DNA of 64,000 nt, from positions 167,823 through 231,822 of the forward strand of contig NZ_RJUD01000004.1 in NCBI RefSeq assembly GCF_024343675.1, read 5' to 3'. Below the pieces are notes generated by a model. The model saw only the letters and a list, made by a program, of their open reading frames with translations. It was not told where the DNA came from and did no database searches. Shown here piece by piece: positions 54,338 to 61,865 of this stretch; the first letter of the stretch is position 1, and every line of letters begins with the position of its first letter. Source of the DNA: Lacihabitans sp. CS3-21. Its GTDB lineage: Bacteria > Bacteroidota > Bacteroidia > Cytophagales > Spirosomataceae. A program made the translations under genes and the position numbers.

Positions 54338-55921
54338 CTACAAATACTTGTTTGCAAATGCTTCCACACAACGTTCTCCATCCATGGCGGCCGACACTAT
54401 TCCACCAGCGTAACCGGCACCTTCACCACAAGGAAAAAGCCTTTCTACTTCAAGGTGTTCCAATGTTTCTTTGTCTCTTGGAATCCTAACTGGCGAGGAT
54501 GTTCTGCTTTCTATACCAATCATTTGACCTTCGTCATAGTTTCGCATTTTCTGACTAAATTGTTTAAAACCCTCCTTTAATGGCTCTGAAATGGATTTTG
54601 GCAAAACATCATTAAAATCCATGGCCAAAAGTCCAGGCTGATAAGAGGTCTCATTTAACTGGTATGATTTCCTACTTTTATAAAAATCTTTGATTTTTTG
54701 GGCTGGCATAGTTTGAACAAATTCTTTATGAATACCAATAGCCTCTTTTACTTTTTTGTAGGCATTTTGTTCCACTGATTTTTGATATTCCAGAGCTGCC
54801 AAAGGTCCGAAAGACTCAAATTCCTTCCAATCATGTTCATTAACAGCTACAACGACACCAGAATTAGCAAATACTGAATCTCTTCTTGAGGGCGACATAC
54901 CATTTACCACAAGTTCGTGCTGTTCGGTAGATGATGGAACAATAAATCCACCAGGACACATGCAAAAGCTAAAAACCCCCCTTTGGATTTGATTGTAGTA
55001 AGTCTGTGCAACCAACGAATAAGATGCCGCAGGCAACAAACCACGGTTGTCAGCATGATATTGGCACTGATCCACAAACATTTGCGTATGTTCTACTCGA
55101 ACCCCCATGGCAAATGGTTTTGCCTGAATAAGCACTTTTCTATCATTTAATAATTGAAATACATCTCTTGCTGAATGTCCTGTGGCCAAAATCACACCAT
55201 CGGCCAATATCTCTTCTTTATTATTTATTACAACGCCAAAAATCTTGCTGTTTTTTAGTAAAAAATCTGTCATTCGCGTTTCGAAATGAATTTCGCCGCC
55301 TCCATCCAAAATGGTCTTACGAATGTTAGCCACCACCACGGGGAGCTTATTGGTACCAATATGTGGATGTGCATCCACCAAAATCTGTTCAGTGGCATCG
55401 TGATTGACCAAAATCTCCAGAATTCTCCTAACGTCTCCTCGTTTTTTTGATCGTGTGTACAGTTTGCCATCCGAATAGGTTCCTGCACCTCCTTCGCCAA
55501 AGCAATAGTTTGAGTCAGAATTGACAATATGCTCTTTATTGATAGCTGCAATATCTCGTCTTCTGGCTCTTACGTCTTTCCCTCTTTCTAATACGATAGG
55601 TTTTATACCGAGTTCAATACACCTCAGGGCAGCAAATAGACCTGCTGGCCCTGATCCAACGATTATTAAAGTCTTGGTAAATTGTTTTTTGAGGTAGTCA
55701 TATTTCCCAAAATCAGTATTTTGAAAAGGAAAATCTAGCGAAATTTCTAGTTCAAGATTGATTTTAACATCTCTCTTTCGGGCATCAATAGACTGCTTTA
55801 ACTTCCTGAAATAAAAGCTCTTGCCAGCCGAAACATTTAACTTATCTCTAAGAAATTGTTCTAAAAGCTGTTCATCCAATGCAATATTTGGTGGTAAAAC
55901 GAACGTATGTATTTTTTCCAT
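54338..55921 (-). CDS. FAD-dependent oxidoreductase (COG2509-like)
   Basis: A 527-residue flavoprotein. The N-terminal 90 residues form a separate small domain. The FAD-binding motif follows (TLIIVGSGPAGLFAALRCIELGIKPIVLERG), then FGEGGAGTYSDGKLYTR, and near the C-terminus GEGAGYAGGIVSAAMDGERC. This layout matches the uncharacterised COG2509 FAD-dependent dehydrogenases. A C-terminal Fe-S domain is not seen. It is transcribed away from nuoI. Confidence 0.85.
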   Translation of the reverse strand: MEKIHTFVLPPNIALDEQLLEQFLRDKLNVSAGKSFYFRKLKQSIDARKRDVKINLELEISLDFPFQNTDFGKYDYLKKQFTKTLIIVGSGPAGLFAALRCIELGIKPIVLERGKDVRARRRDIAAINKEHIVNSDSNYCFGEGGAGTYSDGKLYTRSKKRGDVRRILEILVNHDATEQILVDAHPHIGTNKLPVVVANIRKTILDGGGEIHFETRMTDFLLKNSKIFGVVINNKEEILADGVILATGHSARDVFQLLNDRKVLIQAKPFAMGVRVEHTQMFVDQCQYHADNRGLLPAASYSLVAQTYYNQIQRGVFSFCMCPGGFIVPSSTEQHELVVNGMSPSRRDSVFANSGVVVAVNEHDWKEFESFGPLAALEYQKSVEQNAYKKVKEAIGIHKEFVQTMPAQKIKDFYKSRKSYQLNETSYQPGLLAMDFNDVLPKSISEPLKEGFKQFSQKMRNYDEGQMIGIESRTSSPVRIPRDKETLEHLEVERLFPCGEGAGYAGGIVSAAMDGERCVEAFANKYL

Positions 55922-55982
55922 CGGAAAGGTTTTTATCCTTTAATTTTATCTCAAAACTACTAAAATTGTTTTAAAATGAAGC

Positions 55983-55990
55983 TATATTTG
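55983..55990 (+). promoter_or_regulatory. -7 element abutting the nuoI start
   Basis: TATATTTG (exact TAnnTTTG) ends three bases before the ATG at 55994. It supports that ATG over the upstream one at 55976, and it implies a leaderless nuoIJK transcript. No clear -33 box. Confidence 0.55.
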
Positions 55991-55993
55991 CAC

Positions 55994-57292
55994 ATGGCCT
56001 ACTTTCAAAACATAAAAAGAGGAATAAAAACCACCACCAAGGGCTTGAGTCTGACCCTGAAGCATTTGTGGGCAGCCCGAAAAACCAAAGGTGCCTTGAA
56101 TGTACAGGACGAAAATTATTTCAAAATTTCGGAAGGATTTGTCACTCTTCAGTACCCGCACGAGAGCATTTCTGTGCCAGAAATTGGCAGATATCAGTTA
56201 GATTGTGAGATAGATGACTGTATAGTATGTGACAAATGTGCCAAAATCTGCCCTGTAGATTGCATTGAAATTGAAGCTATAAAGTCACCTGAATTGATAA
56301 GAACAACTTCAGATGGTTCGCCAGTTAGGCTTCATGCAGCTAAGTTTGATATTGATTTGGCCAAGTGTTGCTTTTGTGGCCTTTGTACCACGGTTTGCCC
56401 AACAGAGTGCCTCACTATGAACAGCGAATACGACTACAGTGTGCTGGATGTCAGCCTATTGAACTTGGCCTTTTCAAATTTATCAGAAAAAGAAGCAGAA
56501 GAAAAAAGAACCCTTTATGACCAATTTGTAGCAGAAAAAGAGGCAGCTAAATTGGCAAAAACTGAGGTGGCTGCTCCAAAATCAGATACCGTTTCGGCTT
56601 TTAAACCAAAGATACCGAGTGCTTTTCAGCCTAAACCACCAACGTTTATTGATGAAATTAAAACAGAGGTTGAAGCTGTAAAAAAGCCAACTCAGTCAGA
56701 AATAATACGAGAAAACTTAGAAGAAATACCGGCCGAAAGGCCAAAACCAATATTTAGTCCTAAGAAGCCGATTATTTCTGCTCCTGAACATAAAGAAGTA
56801 GTTGAAAATAAATCAGAAGAATTAAAGCCGAAGTTTGTTCCGAAGAAGCCGACAAATGCTACGGAAACCCCATTTGAAAATATAACACCAACAGAAAGGC
56901 CTAAATTCCTGCCTAAAAAGCCAGTTGAAATAACAAAAGAAAATTCTGAGGCACAGACAAATCTGAAATTTATACCAAAAAAACCATCAGCGATAGTATC
57001 AGAGGAGATCGTTAGTTTAAATTCAAATATAGATTTAAAACCTAAATTTGTTCCTAAAAAACCGGCTGAAGTTGTTTCAGATGTTAAACCAACAGGATTC
57101 ACGCCTAAACTTAAGCCAGATATTGATATAAATGAGAACAATACAAACCCAAAACCAGCTGGATTTGTACCAAAACTCAAACCTACAATAACTGATAGTA
57201 CAGCAATTGAACCTAATCAAAAAGTTGATTCCGGAGTAGAAACAATAAAAGAACCGGCAAAATTTGTACCTAAACTTAAACCCAAATCATAA
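55994..57292 (+). CDS. nuoI: NADH-quinone oxidoreductase subunit I with long repetitive tail
   Basis: NuoI carries the two [4Fe-4S] clusters N6a and N6b of complex I. Counted from the ATG at 55994, the product is 432 residues. The first 160 are NuoI with cysteines at 76, 79, 82, 86 and 125, 128, 131, 135. The remaining 240 or more residues are not NuoI: they are rich in Lys, Pro and Glu and hold about nine copies of an F-x-P-K-x-x-P-like motif (KPKFVPKKP, RPKFLPKKP, AGFVPKLKP). Normal NuoI is about 160-220 residues. The tail probably projects into the cytoplasm. nuoJ and nuoK follow without gap; no other nuo genes are here. Confidence 0.88.
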   Translation: MAYFQNIKRGIKTTTKGLSLTLKHLWAARKTKGALNVQDENYFKISEGFVTLQYPHESISVPEIGRYQLDCEIDDCIVCDKCAKICPVDCIEIEAIKSPELIRTTSDGSPVRLHAAKFDIDLAKCCFCGLCTTVCPTECLTMNSEYDYSVLDVSLLNLAFSNLSEKEAEEKRTLYDQFVAEKEAAKLAKTEVAAPKSDTVSAFKPKIPSAFQPKPPTFIDEIKTEVEAVKKPTQSEIIRENLEEIPAERPKPIFSPKKPIISAPEHKEVVENKSEELKPKFVPKKPTNATETPFENITPTERPKFLPKKPVEITKENSEAQTNLKFIPKKPSAIVSEEIVSLNSNIDLKPKFVPKKPAEVVSDVKPTGFTPKLKPDIDINENNTNPKPAGFVPKLKPTITDSTAIEPNQKVDSGVETIKEPAKFVPKLKPKS

Positions 57293-57811
57293 ATGGAAAT
57301 AGTTCTTAGGGAATTACAAAATGGAAATGTGGCATTTGGCATTTTTTGTCTGGTTGCAGTCATTGGGGCATTGTATGTTTTGTTTTCTAAAAACGTCTTA
57401 TATGCGTCCTATGGCCTTCTAGTAAGTTTTTTGGGCGTAGCAGGCATATTTGTTTTTGCAGGTGGTGAATTTGTATCTGCTGCCCAAATCATGATTTACA
57501 TAGGCGGTATATTGATATTGCTAATTTTTGGTATCATGCTAAGCTCCAACAAAAAAATGGGAAAAGGTAGGCTAAATATTGAAAACAAGGATATGGTTTT
57601 TAGTCTTACCATTGCGGTCAGTTTGTCTTTGCTACTTTCATTTTTAGTTCTTGAATCAAAGTATAACATTAGTAGCTTTAAACCTCAGCAGCACATCAAA
57701 AACCTTGGATATAATTTAATGACAGACTCGGTTTTGATATTAGAGATTATTGGGGTGCTATTGCTTATGGCCTTAATAGGTGCCACTTATATTGCTAAAA
57801 AAGATGAATAG
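57293..57811 (+). CDS. nuoJ: NADH-quinone oxidoreductase subunit J
   Basis: A 172-residue membrane subunit of complex I with five hydrophobic helices. The NuoJ signature lies in helix 3 (FVSAAQIMIYIGGILILLIFGIM). It starts at the base after the nuoI stop, and its end overlaps nuoK by 8 bases, so the three are cotranscribed and coupled. Confidence 0.93.
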   Translation: MEIVLRELQNGNVAFGIFCLVAVIGALYVLFSKNVLYASYGLLVSFLGVAGIFVFAGGEFVSAAQIMIYIGGILILLIFGIMLSSNKKMGKGRLNIENKDMVFSLTIAVSLSLLLSFLVLESKYNISSFKPQQHIKNLGYNLMTDSVLILEIIGVLLLMALIGATYIAKKDE

Positions 57812-58109
57812 TTTAACACCTTACCTTATTGTTTCCGCCATATTGTTTGCCATAGGCTTTGCGATAATAGTTACCAAAAAAAATCTAATTTTGATGCTTA
57901 TGGGCGTTGAACTGATGTTAAATGCCGTAAACATTAATTTTGTGGCCTTTAGTAAATTTGATAAAATACCAGAACAAGGACAAATTTTTGCATTATTTAT
58001 TATGTTAGTTGCAGCTTCGGAAGTAGCTGTGGGCTTGGCAATTATCCTCAAAATAAAGAAATATTATGAAAATATTAACCCAGAAAAACTTACAGAACTT
58101 AAAAATTAA
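57804..58109 (+). CDS. nuoK: NADH-quinone oxidoreductase subunit K
   Basis: A 101-residue membrane subunit with three helices. It has the NuoK motifs: LMLMGVELMLNAVNINFVAF with the conserved glutamate of the proton channel, and AASEVAVGLAIILKI. The ATG at 57804 is chosen; an extension to 57780 is not family-like. It is the last gene of the trio; a tRNA gene follows, so nuoL, M and N must be elsewhere. Confidence 0.94.
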   Translation: MNSLTPYLIVSAILFAIGFAIIVTKKNLILMLMGVELMLNAVNINFVAFSKFDKIPEQGQIFALFIMLVAASEVAVGLAIILKIKKYYENINPEKLTELKN

Positions 58110-58120
58110 CTGACATTTTT

Positions 58121-58151
58121 TTTGGAATAAATAAGAAAACCACTACTTTTG
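58121..58151 (+). promoter_or_regulatory. Promoter of tRNA-Arg
   Basis: TTTG at 58121-58124 and TACTTTTG at 58144-58151 are separated by 19 bases, the same boxes and spacing as the SRP RNA promoter at 4402-4432. Confidence 0.8.
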
Positions 58152-58161
58152 CAGTCCAAAT

Positions 58162-58235
58162 GGCTGTGTAGCTCAACTGAATAGAGCGTCTCACTACGGA
58201 TGAGAAGGTTTGGGGTTTGAATCCCTACACGGTCA
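58162..58235 (+). tRNA. tRNA-Arg (anticodon ACG)
   Basis: A 74-base tRNA: acceptor GGCTGTG pairs with CACGGTC (two G-U pairs) plus discriminator A. D-arm TAGCTCAACTGAATAGAGC; anticodon stem TCTCA/TGAGA with loop CTACGGA (anticodon ACG, expected to be edited to ICG); T-arm GGGTTTGAATCCC. CCA is not encoded. A terminator hairpin follows directly. It is the first and only intact member of a local repeat family. Confidence 0.93.
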
Positions 58236-58236
58236 C

Positions 58237-58264
58237 AAAGCGAATCGAAAGGTTCGCTTTTTTT
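58237..58264 (+). terminator. Terminator after tRNA-Arg
   Basis: AAAGCGAA, loop TCGAAAGG, TTCGCTTT, then a run of T. It begins two bases after the tRNA. Confidence 0.85.
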
Positions 58265-58337
58265 GTTTTGAAGCGTCTCACTACGGATGAGAAGGTTGGG
58301 CAAGGGTCGCTTCCGACTTTGAATAACAAACGGTCAC

Positions 58338-58365
58338 TAAGCGAATCGAAAGGTTCGCTTTTTTT
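58338..58365 (+). terminator. Second copy of the tRNA terminator hairpin
   Basis: Identical stem and loop to 58237-58264 apart from the base before the stem, exactly 101 bases downstream, with its T-run. Confidence 0.75.
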
Positions 58366-58434
58366 GTTTTGAAGCATCTCACTACGGATAAGAAGGTTGG
58401 GCAGGGGTCGCTTCCGACTTTGAATAACAAACCA

Positions 58435-58466
58435 CTACAAAGCGAATCGAAAGGTTTACTTTGTAG
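58435..58466 (+). terminator. Third, rebuilt copy of the hairpin
   Basis: The right arm differs (TTTA in place of TTCG), but the stem is extended outward: CTACAAAG pairs perfectly with CTTTGTAG, followed by TTTT. The hairpin is longer than the first two. Confidence 0.65.
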
Positions 58467-58475
58467 TTTTAGAAA

Positions 58476-58497
58476 GACTTACCTAAACAGGTAAGTC
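58476..58497 (-). terminator. Probable terminator of msrA
   Basis: GACTTACC, loop TAAACA, GGTAAGTC is a perfect 8-bp stem. On the minus strand it is followed by TTTCT and lies 20 bases after the msrA stop. It may act in both directions. Confidence 0.55.
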
Positions 58498-58517
58498 AAT
58501 TATTAAAGATACTCAAA

Positions 58518-59150
58518 TCACTTCAACAAATCCGGAAACTTCTTTTTAAACCTTTGGAAACGGGGTACAGATACGCCAACAACATAGGATTGACTCGGAT
58601 TATTTTTGACATAATCTTGGTGATAATCTTCTGCGTCATAAAACTTTTCCAATTTCGTAATTTCTGTAACTATCGGCTTTTTATAAATACCAGACTTTGC
58701 AAGGTCTGCTTTTGCAGCCTCAGCAATTGCTTTTTCTTCTAGGTTGGAGTAAAATATAATTGAGCGATATTGGGGACCAAAATCAGGAGCTTGGCCGATT
58801 GTGGTGGGGTCTTGTGATCCGTAAAATACTTTTACCAATGTTTTAAAATCTATCACTTTTGCATCATAATATACCTCAACCGCCTCTGCGTGTCCTGTTC
58901 TGCCACTCCCTACCTCTTCATAAGTGGGATTCAACGATTTCCCTCCTGCATAACCGCTCACTACTTCTTTTACACCTTTTACCGACTCAAACACTTCCTC
59001 TACACACCAAAAACACCCACTCGCAAAGTAGGCTTTAGACAGGCCAGATAAATTTACTTGAGCTTTTTTAGTTTTCTTTTGTGCTTGCGAACAAGACGAC
59101 AATAGTATAAGGGCCGAAAACAAAAACACCGACAGAGATTTTAATTTCAT
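58518..59150 (-). CDS. msrA: Peptide methionine sulfoxide reductase A, lipoprotein
   Basis: MsrA reduces methionine-S-sulfoxide in damaged proteins. The 210-residue product has a lipoprotein signal (MKLKSLSVFLFSALILLSSC, Cys at the lipobox) and the MsrA domain with catalytic Cys in ASGCFWCVEEVFE, YGSQDPTTIG and the C-terminal EDYHQDY. It is thus an envelope-located repair enzyme. I take the ATG at 59150; the longer frame to 59231 overlaps the promoter element at 59225-59232. No msrB is adjacent. Confidence 0.93.
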   Translation of the reverse strand: MKLKSLSVFLFSALILLSSCSQAQKKTKKAQVNLSGLSKAYFASGCFWCVEEVFESVKGVKEVVSGYAGGKSLNPTYEEVGSGRTGHAEAVEVYYDAKVIDFKTLVKVFYGSQDPTTIGQAPDFGPQYRSIIFYSNLEEKAIAEAAKADLAKSGIYKKPIVTEITKLEKFYDAEDYHQDYVKNNPSQSYVVGVSVPRFQRFKKKFPDLLK

Positions 59151-59474
59151 GATATCGTTTTTAAGAAATGAATTACCAATACAACAAAGTAAAAACCAAT
59201 CTGATTCAGAAAAGTTTTGAATATCAAACATATACGTTGATTTTATCCTTTTGGATTTGCTGTTTACTGTTTTTTATCAAAAATTAGCATATGCCGCATT
59301 GATTTTGAGAAGAAATTATTCTTCAAAGATGTAAAAATAAGGAACTCCAAAAAAAGAAATACCTTAAATATGAAAATCGAATATCGCTTAGTGCAACTTC
59401 GTAAAATCCATTGTAGGTCATTATGAAATAGTTTACAAAGAAAGTAATTACCCAAGAAACCAAGCCTCTAACCA
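59151..59474 (-). promoter_or_regulatory. 324-base intergenic region with a probable msrA promoter element
   Basis: The minus strand reads TATGTTTG (exact TAnnTTTG) at 59225-59232, giving a leader of about 70 bases before msrA. I see no -33 box and no RNA gene. The 63-codon open frame at 59264-59455 resembles no family and has biased, low-complexity content, so I do not call it. Confidence 0.45.
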
Positions 59475-60356
59475 TTAAAGTTCAGGAAGACGCCCTTGCA
59501 AACCACCAGTGTGCAGAAGGATAATACGCGTTCCTTTTTTAAAATGCCCTTCTTTTATCTTTTGATATACACCAAAAAACATTTTACCAGTATAAACTTG
59601 ATCTAAATAAAAACCGTGTTTGAGCTCAAATCCTCTTATAAATCTCAATAATTCGTCATTATATTTTGCATACCCACCAAAATGAAATTTTGTTTCTAGT
59701 TCTGCATTATCAGGAAAGGTTTTCTCCAAAAAGACAGAAACTTCATTTATCAAAAAATCACTATTCTTTAATACAGAAAATCCTAATACCCTCCCTTTGT
59801 AATCGGAATTATTCAACAATCCAGCCATGGTTCCACCAGTACCTACTGCAGTACATATGTATTCGGGATGAGGTTGCTCATCTAAAAGTTCAGCCACCCC
59901 TTTGAGTGCCAAATGATTTGAACCGCCCTCTGGAATTACGAAATATTCATTCGAAAACTTACTGCAGAGTATTTCCTTATTTCGATAAGCTTCCCTACTC
60001 ACAAACTCAAACCGCATCCCTTTTTGAAATGCCATTTTGAGCGTTGGACTACTTTCTTCGTTGAGCTCATCCCCCCTTACGATACCCAAAGTTTCAAAGC
60101 CAAAAAGAAAACCAGCCTCGGCGACGGCCGCAATGTGATTGGAATAAGCACCTCCAAACGTCAAAATTTTCTTAAATCCCAAGTTTTTTGCTTCAATCAA
60201 ATTATATTTTAATTTCCTGAATTTATTTCCAGAAACTTGCTCATGCGTAAGATCGTCACGTTTTACGAATACTTTTATGTCGTTTTCAAGAAATAAATCG
60301 TCGAAAATCTCAAATACTGGCGTTGGAATATTTATTAAGCTTTCGAATTCAAGCAT
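59475..60356 (-). CDS. PLP-dependent ACC deaminase / D-cysteine desulfhydrase-like enzyme
   Basis: A 293-residue fold-type II PLP enzyme. The PLP lysine is K45 in VSGNKFRKLKYNL. GGAYSNHIAAVAEAG, EGGSNHLALKGVAEL and TAVGTGGTMAGLL (phosphate loop) follow. These mark the ACC deaminase/D-cysteine desulfhydrase family. Which substrate it uses cannot be told; the ACC-specific residues could not be checked. Only 22 bases separate its start from the divergent pseudouridine synthase start. Confidence 0.82.
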   Translation of the reverse strand: MLEFESLINIPTPVFEIFDDLFLENDIKVFVKRDDLTHEQVSGNKFRKLKYNLIEAKNLGFKKILTFGGAYSNHIAAVAEAGFLFGFETLGIVRGDELNEESSPTLKMAFQKGMRFEFVSREAYRNKEILCSKFSNEYFVIPEGGSNHLALKGVAELLDEQPHPEYICTAVGTGGTMAGLLNNSDYKGRVLGFSVLKNSDFLINEVSVFLEKTFPDNAELETKFHFGGYAKYNDELLRFIRGFELKHGFYLDQVYTGKMFFGVYQKIKEGHFKKGTRIILLHTGGLQGRLPEL

Positions 60357-60378
60357 ATTTTACGAAATTTGCACCCAT

Positions 60379-61422
60379 ATGAATACATTAGAAAAAAATA
60401 TAGACGCTTTTGACGACGAAGAGGACGAAATCATCGAAACCATTGTCATCAATGTTGACCCAGGTCAAACGTTCATGCGTCTTGACAAATACCTCTCGCA
60501 TCACCTAAAAAGTATTTCGAGAAACCGAATTCAGAATGCCATCGAGACAGATTCTGTAAAAGTCAACGAAAACAATGTTAAGCCGAGCTATAAAGTAAAG
60601 CCACTGGACAAAATTACACTTTCATTGGCAAAAGCAAGCGGTATCCCTAGTGAAGTTTTACCTGAGGACATTCCGCTCAATATTGTATATGAAGATGACG
60701 ACTTGATGATAGTGAACAAATCGCCAGAAATGGTGGTGCATCCTGGCCACGGAAACCACACGGGTACGCTTGTGAACGCCTTGGTGCATCATTTTGCCAA
60801 CTTACCAACTGGAACAGACGGCAAGGTGCGTCCTGGCTTAGTTCACAGAATAGATAAAGGAACTTCTGGCCTTTTGGTAATTGCCAAAACAGAATATGCT
60901 ATGCAGTTTTTGGCCAAACAATTTGCAGATCATACTACCGAACGGACCTATAATGCTCTCATTTGGGGTGAGCCAAAAGAGCCAAAAGGAACTATAAACG
61001 CTCACATAGGCCGTGGTTTTAAAGACAGAAGAATTTCGGATGTTTTTCCGGAAGGTGATTATGGTAAAGAGGCCATCACACACTATGAAGTTATAAAAAA
61101 CATGCGTTACGTTTCTTTAATAAAATGTAAGCTAGAAACTGGAAGGACACACCAGATAAGGGCACACATGAAGTATATAGGACATACGCTGTTCAATGAT
61201 GCAACGTACGGAGGAGATAAAGTTTTGAGAGGAGATTTATTTTCAAAGTATAAACAATTTGTAGAAAACTGTTTTGAAATTATACCGAGACAAGCTCTAC
61301 ATGCCAAATCATTGGGATTCATACATCCAACTACCAAAGAATGGATGCAGTTTGACTCTGAACTTCCAGAGGATTTTACAAAAGTTTTAGAAAAATGGGA
61401 TCATTACTTGCAATTTAAATGA
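60379..61422 (+). CDS. RluA-family 23S rRNA pseudouridine synthase (RluD-like)
   Basis: A 347-residue enzyme: acidic N-terminus (about 8-20), S4 RNA-binding domain (about 30-90, MRLDKYLSHHLKSISRNRIQ), and the catalytic domain with HRIDKGTSGLLVIAKT, active-site D159. It probably modifies the 23S rRNA stem-loop 69 like RluD. The ATG at 60379 is chosen; the in-frame extension to 60277 runs into the divergent gene. A near-consensus -7 element (GAAATTTG, 60364-60371) lies 7 bases before it. Its stop overlaps the next start (ATGA). Confidence 0.9.
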   Translation: MNTLEKNIDAFDDEEDEIIETIVINVDPGQTFMRLDKYLSHHLKSISRNRIQNAIETDSVKVNENNVKPSYKVKPLDKITLSLAKASGIPSEVLPEDIPLNIVYEDDDLMIVNKSPEMVVHPGHGNHTGTLVNALVHHFANLPTGTDGKVRPGLVHRIDKGTSGLLVIAKTEYAMQFLAKQFADHTTERTYNALIWGEPKEPKGTINAHIGRGFKDRRISDVFPEGDYGKEAITHYEVIKNMRYVSLIKCKLETGRTHQIRAHMKYIGHTLFNDATYGGDKVLRGDLFSKYKQFVENCFEIIPRQALHAKSLGFIHPTTKEWMQFDSELPEDFTKVLEKWDHYLQFK

Positions 61423-61865
61423 TAAATATTAGAAAAGCTGAAGCCAAAGATGTGCCAGCAATGATGGCTTTGGTAAGAGAACTTGCCCTTTACGAAAAAG
61501 CTCCAAAGGAAGTTACAAACACTGAGGAAAGAATGCTAGAAGAAGGTTTCGGCCCAAAAAAAGCATTTGAATGCATATTAGTTGAGTTTGATGGAGAAAT
61601 AGTAGGCATGTCACTTTACTATTTCAGATATTCTACTTGGAAAGGTCGCCGTTTGTACCTTGAAGACCTTATTGTGACTGAATCGCACAGAGGTAGCGGA
61701 CTTGGCAAGGTGTTATTTGATAAAACCATAGAAATCGCCAAAGAGGAAAACTGCTCCGGTATGATGTGGCAAGTATTAGACTGGAACATCCCAGCCATCA
61801 ATTTCTATGATAAATACAGCACCAGATATGATGAAGGTTGGCTCAATTGCCACCTTGATTTTTAG
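61419..61865 (+). CDS. GNAT-family N-acetyltransferase
   Basis: A 148-residue acetyltransferase: IRKAEAKDVPAMMALVRELALYEKAP at the N-terminus, YLEDLIVTESHRGSGLGKVLFDK with the acetyl-CoA motif, and NIPAINFYDKYSTRYDEGW at the C-terminus. The sequence resembles the SAT/diamine acetyltransferase-like group, so a small amine is a possible substrate. It overlaps the pseudouridine synthase by 4 bases, and its stop interlocks with that of the ZIP gene. Confidence 0.85.
   Translation: MINIRKAEAKDVPAMMALVRELALYEKAPKEVTNTEERMLEEGFGPKKAFECILVEFDGEIVGMSLYYFRYSTWKGRRLYLEDLIVTESHRGSGLGKVLFDKTIEIAKEENCSGMMWQVLDWNIPAINFYDKYSTRYDEGWLNCHLDF

Larger units (their letters stand above)
58272..58473 (+). repeat. 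Two 101-bp tandem units derived from tRNA-Arg plus terminator
   Basis: Unit 2 (58272-58372) and unit 3 (58373-58473) have a period of 101 bases. Each starts with the tRNA-Arg anticodon arm (unit 2: 26 bases identical to 58185-58210; unit 3: two changes). A 33-base segment replaces the 19 bases of tRNA T-arm region, then in unit 2 comes the tRNA 3' end CGGTCAC. Each ends with the terminator hairpin AGCGAATCGAAAGG. No acceptor 5' strand, D-arm or T-arm is present, so units 2 and 3 are not functional tRNAs. An antisense open frame (58106-58303) across the tRNA and repeats is not a gene. Confidence 0.85.

Noticed and set aside
58106..58303. Minus-strand open frame over tRNA-Arg and the first repeat
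   Set aside because: Its repeated PNLLIRSETL sequence is just the translation of the duplicated tRNA anticodon arm.
58185..58473. CRISPR array
   Set aside because: Only three units with a 101-bp period, unequal conservation, tRNA-derived sequence, and no cas genes.
58272..58473. Two further tRNA-Arg genes
   Set aside because: No acceptor 5' strand, D-arm or T-arm; unit 3 also has a mismatch in the anticodon stem.
59151..59231. Longer N-terminus for MsrA
   Set aside because: It would include the promoter element and hide the lipoprotein signal that begins at 59150.
59264..59455. 63-codon minus-strand frame between msrA and the PLP enzyme
   Set aside because: Phe/Leu/Lys-rich A+T noise, no family, no promoter of its own.
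60277..60378. Longer N-terminus for the pseudouridine synthase
   Set aside because: It overlaps the divergent PLP enzyme in antisense and has no family similarity; the ATG at 60379 follows a -7-like box.
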